A stretch of 64,000 bases of DNA from CAYSGL01 sp964520985 (GTDB lineage Bacteria; Pseudomonadota; Alphaproteobacteria; Micavibrionales; Micavibrionaceae). Below, piece by piece: positions 63,659 to 64,000 of this stretch. The stretch is taken from positions 1 to 64,000 of the forward strand of contig CAZFPB010000003.1 of the NCBI GenBank assembly GCA_964520985.1. Direction: 5' to 3'. The translations under genes were made by a program, and so were the position numbers. Each line of letters opens with the position of its first letter. Position 1 is the stretch's first letter. The notes under the pieces were generated by a model. The model was not told the DNA's origin and did not search any database. It was given only the letters and a program-made list of their open reading frames with translations.

Positions 63659-64000
63659 ATGTTTAAGATCCATGACCGCGACATGCGCGGCCGGAGCAAA
63701 ACCGGCTGGCTTGACAGCTACCACACATTTTCTTTTGGCGCCTTTCACGACCCGCATCGCATGAGCTTTCGCTCGCTACGCGTGATCAATGACGACATCG
63801 TTATTCCGGCAGCGGGCTTTGGCATGCACGAGCACGATAATATGGAGATCATCACTTACGTGCTGAACGGTTCGCTGGCGCATAAGGATTCGCTAGGGAA
63901 TGGCTCTGCCATCCGTCCGATGGAAATTCAGAAAATGAGCGCCGGTACCGGGATCGCTCATTCTGAATTCAACGCGTCGGATAGTGAAAACGTACATCTG
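63659..64000 (+). CDS. Pirin-family protein (cut by the window end)
   Basis: The first 114 residues of a cupin protein of the pirin/YhhW family, some of which oxidise quercetin-like compounds and some of which are redox sensors. FGAFHDPHRMSF, the metal-binding GMHEHDNMEIITY and AHSEFN are typical. AAAGGAG lies 7 bases before the ATG. The rest of the gene lies outside the window. Confidence 0.93.
   Translation, partial: MFKIHDRDMRGRSKTGWLDSYHTFSFGAFHDPHRMSFRSLRVINDDIVIPAAGFGMHEHDNMEIITYVLNGSLAHKDSLGNGSAIRPMEIQKMSAGTGIAHSEFNASDSENVHL

Overview
This 64 kb window is a chromosomal core region of an alphaproteobacterium, with roughly mid-50s % GC judged by eye. The assignment rests on several marks. 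There is a gcrA gene behind a cluster of GANTC sites, and an ATP12-type ATP synthase chaperone gene. The order rpoZ-rsh-DUF2062-acpS-lepB-rnc-era is present. A fused str-S10-spc-alpha ribosomal superoperon lacks rpsD, and there is a perfect CtrA-type box (TTAA-N7-TTAA). The lineage is not one I can name; a deep-branching group such as the Micavibrio relatives would fit but is not proven. I saw no phage, insertion sequence, CRISPR array or plasmid gene.

Layout. 1-1.4 kb: the tail of one tuf gene, a CYTH-like gene, and tRNA-Trp and tRNA-Gly facing each other. 1.4-8.3 kb: housekeeping and small unknown genes (tRNA-editing YbaK protein, CnoX-type thioredoxin, Lon-substrate-domain protein, Trm112-like protein), a leucine leader peptide plus leuA, a UDGb-type uracil-DNA glycosylase and a NYN protein. 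8.4-15.3 kb: rpoZ, rsh, DUF2062, acpS, lepB, rnc, era, gcrA. 15.3-20.2 kb: a double cold-shock protein, fadD, and pheT without pheS. 20.4-34.4 kb: secE, nusG, two unknown genes, rplK, rplA, an EamA-like transporter, rplJ, rplL, rpoB, rpoC. 34.4-36 kb: an exported pilin-like or adhesin-like protein. 36.5-55.7 kb: rpsL to rplQ, including a complete second tuf, secY, adk and rpoA. 55.7-64 kb: an inverted-repeat element, panB, rarA, a Nudix gene, fluC, an RluC-type synthase, two unknown membrane proteins, ATP12, tag, an XRE regulator and the start of a pirin gene.

How the parts work together. Most of the window builds and runs the transcription and translation machinery: RNA polymerase subunits alpha, beta, beta' and omega, NusG, many ribosomal proteins, EF-G, EF-Tu, the stringent-response enzyme Rsh, and SecE/SecY for secretion. 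Terminators, promoters with near-consensus -35/-10 boxes, and leader hairpins can be placed between the transcription units.

Most unusual points. (1) The leuA leader peptide appears to be leaderless. (2) GANTC methylation sites are clustered before both gcrA and rpoB. (3) A CtrA box precedes a small unknown gene. (4) Unknown genes are inserted in normally tight clusters: nusG/rplK, rplA/rplJ and rpoC/rpsL. (5) Several gene starts look leaderless, with the -10 box 5-9 nt before the ATG. (6) Several ribosomal proteins carry low-complexity tails or insertions. I did not find a clear multi-gene accessory system such as defence or secretion; the best candidate for new biology is the exported protein between rpoC and rpsL.
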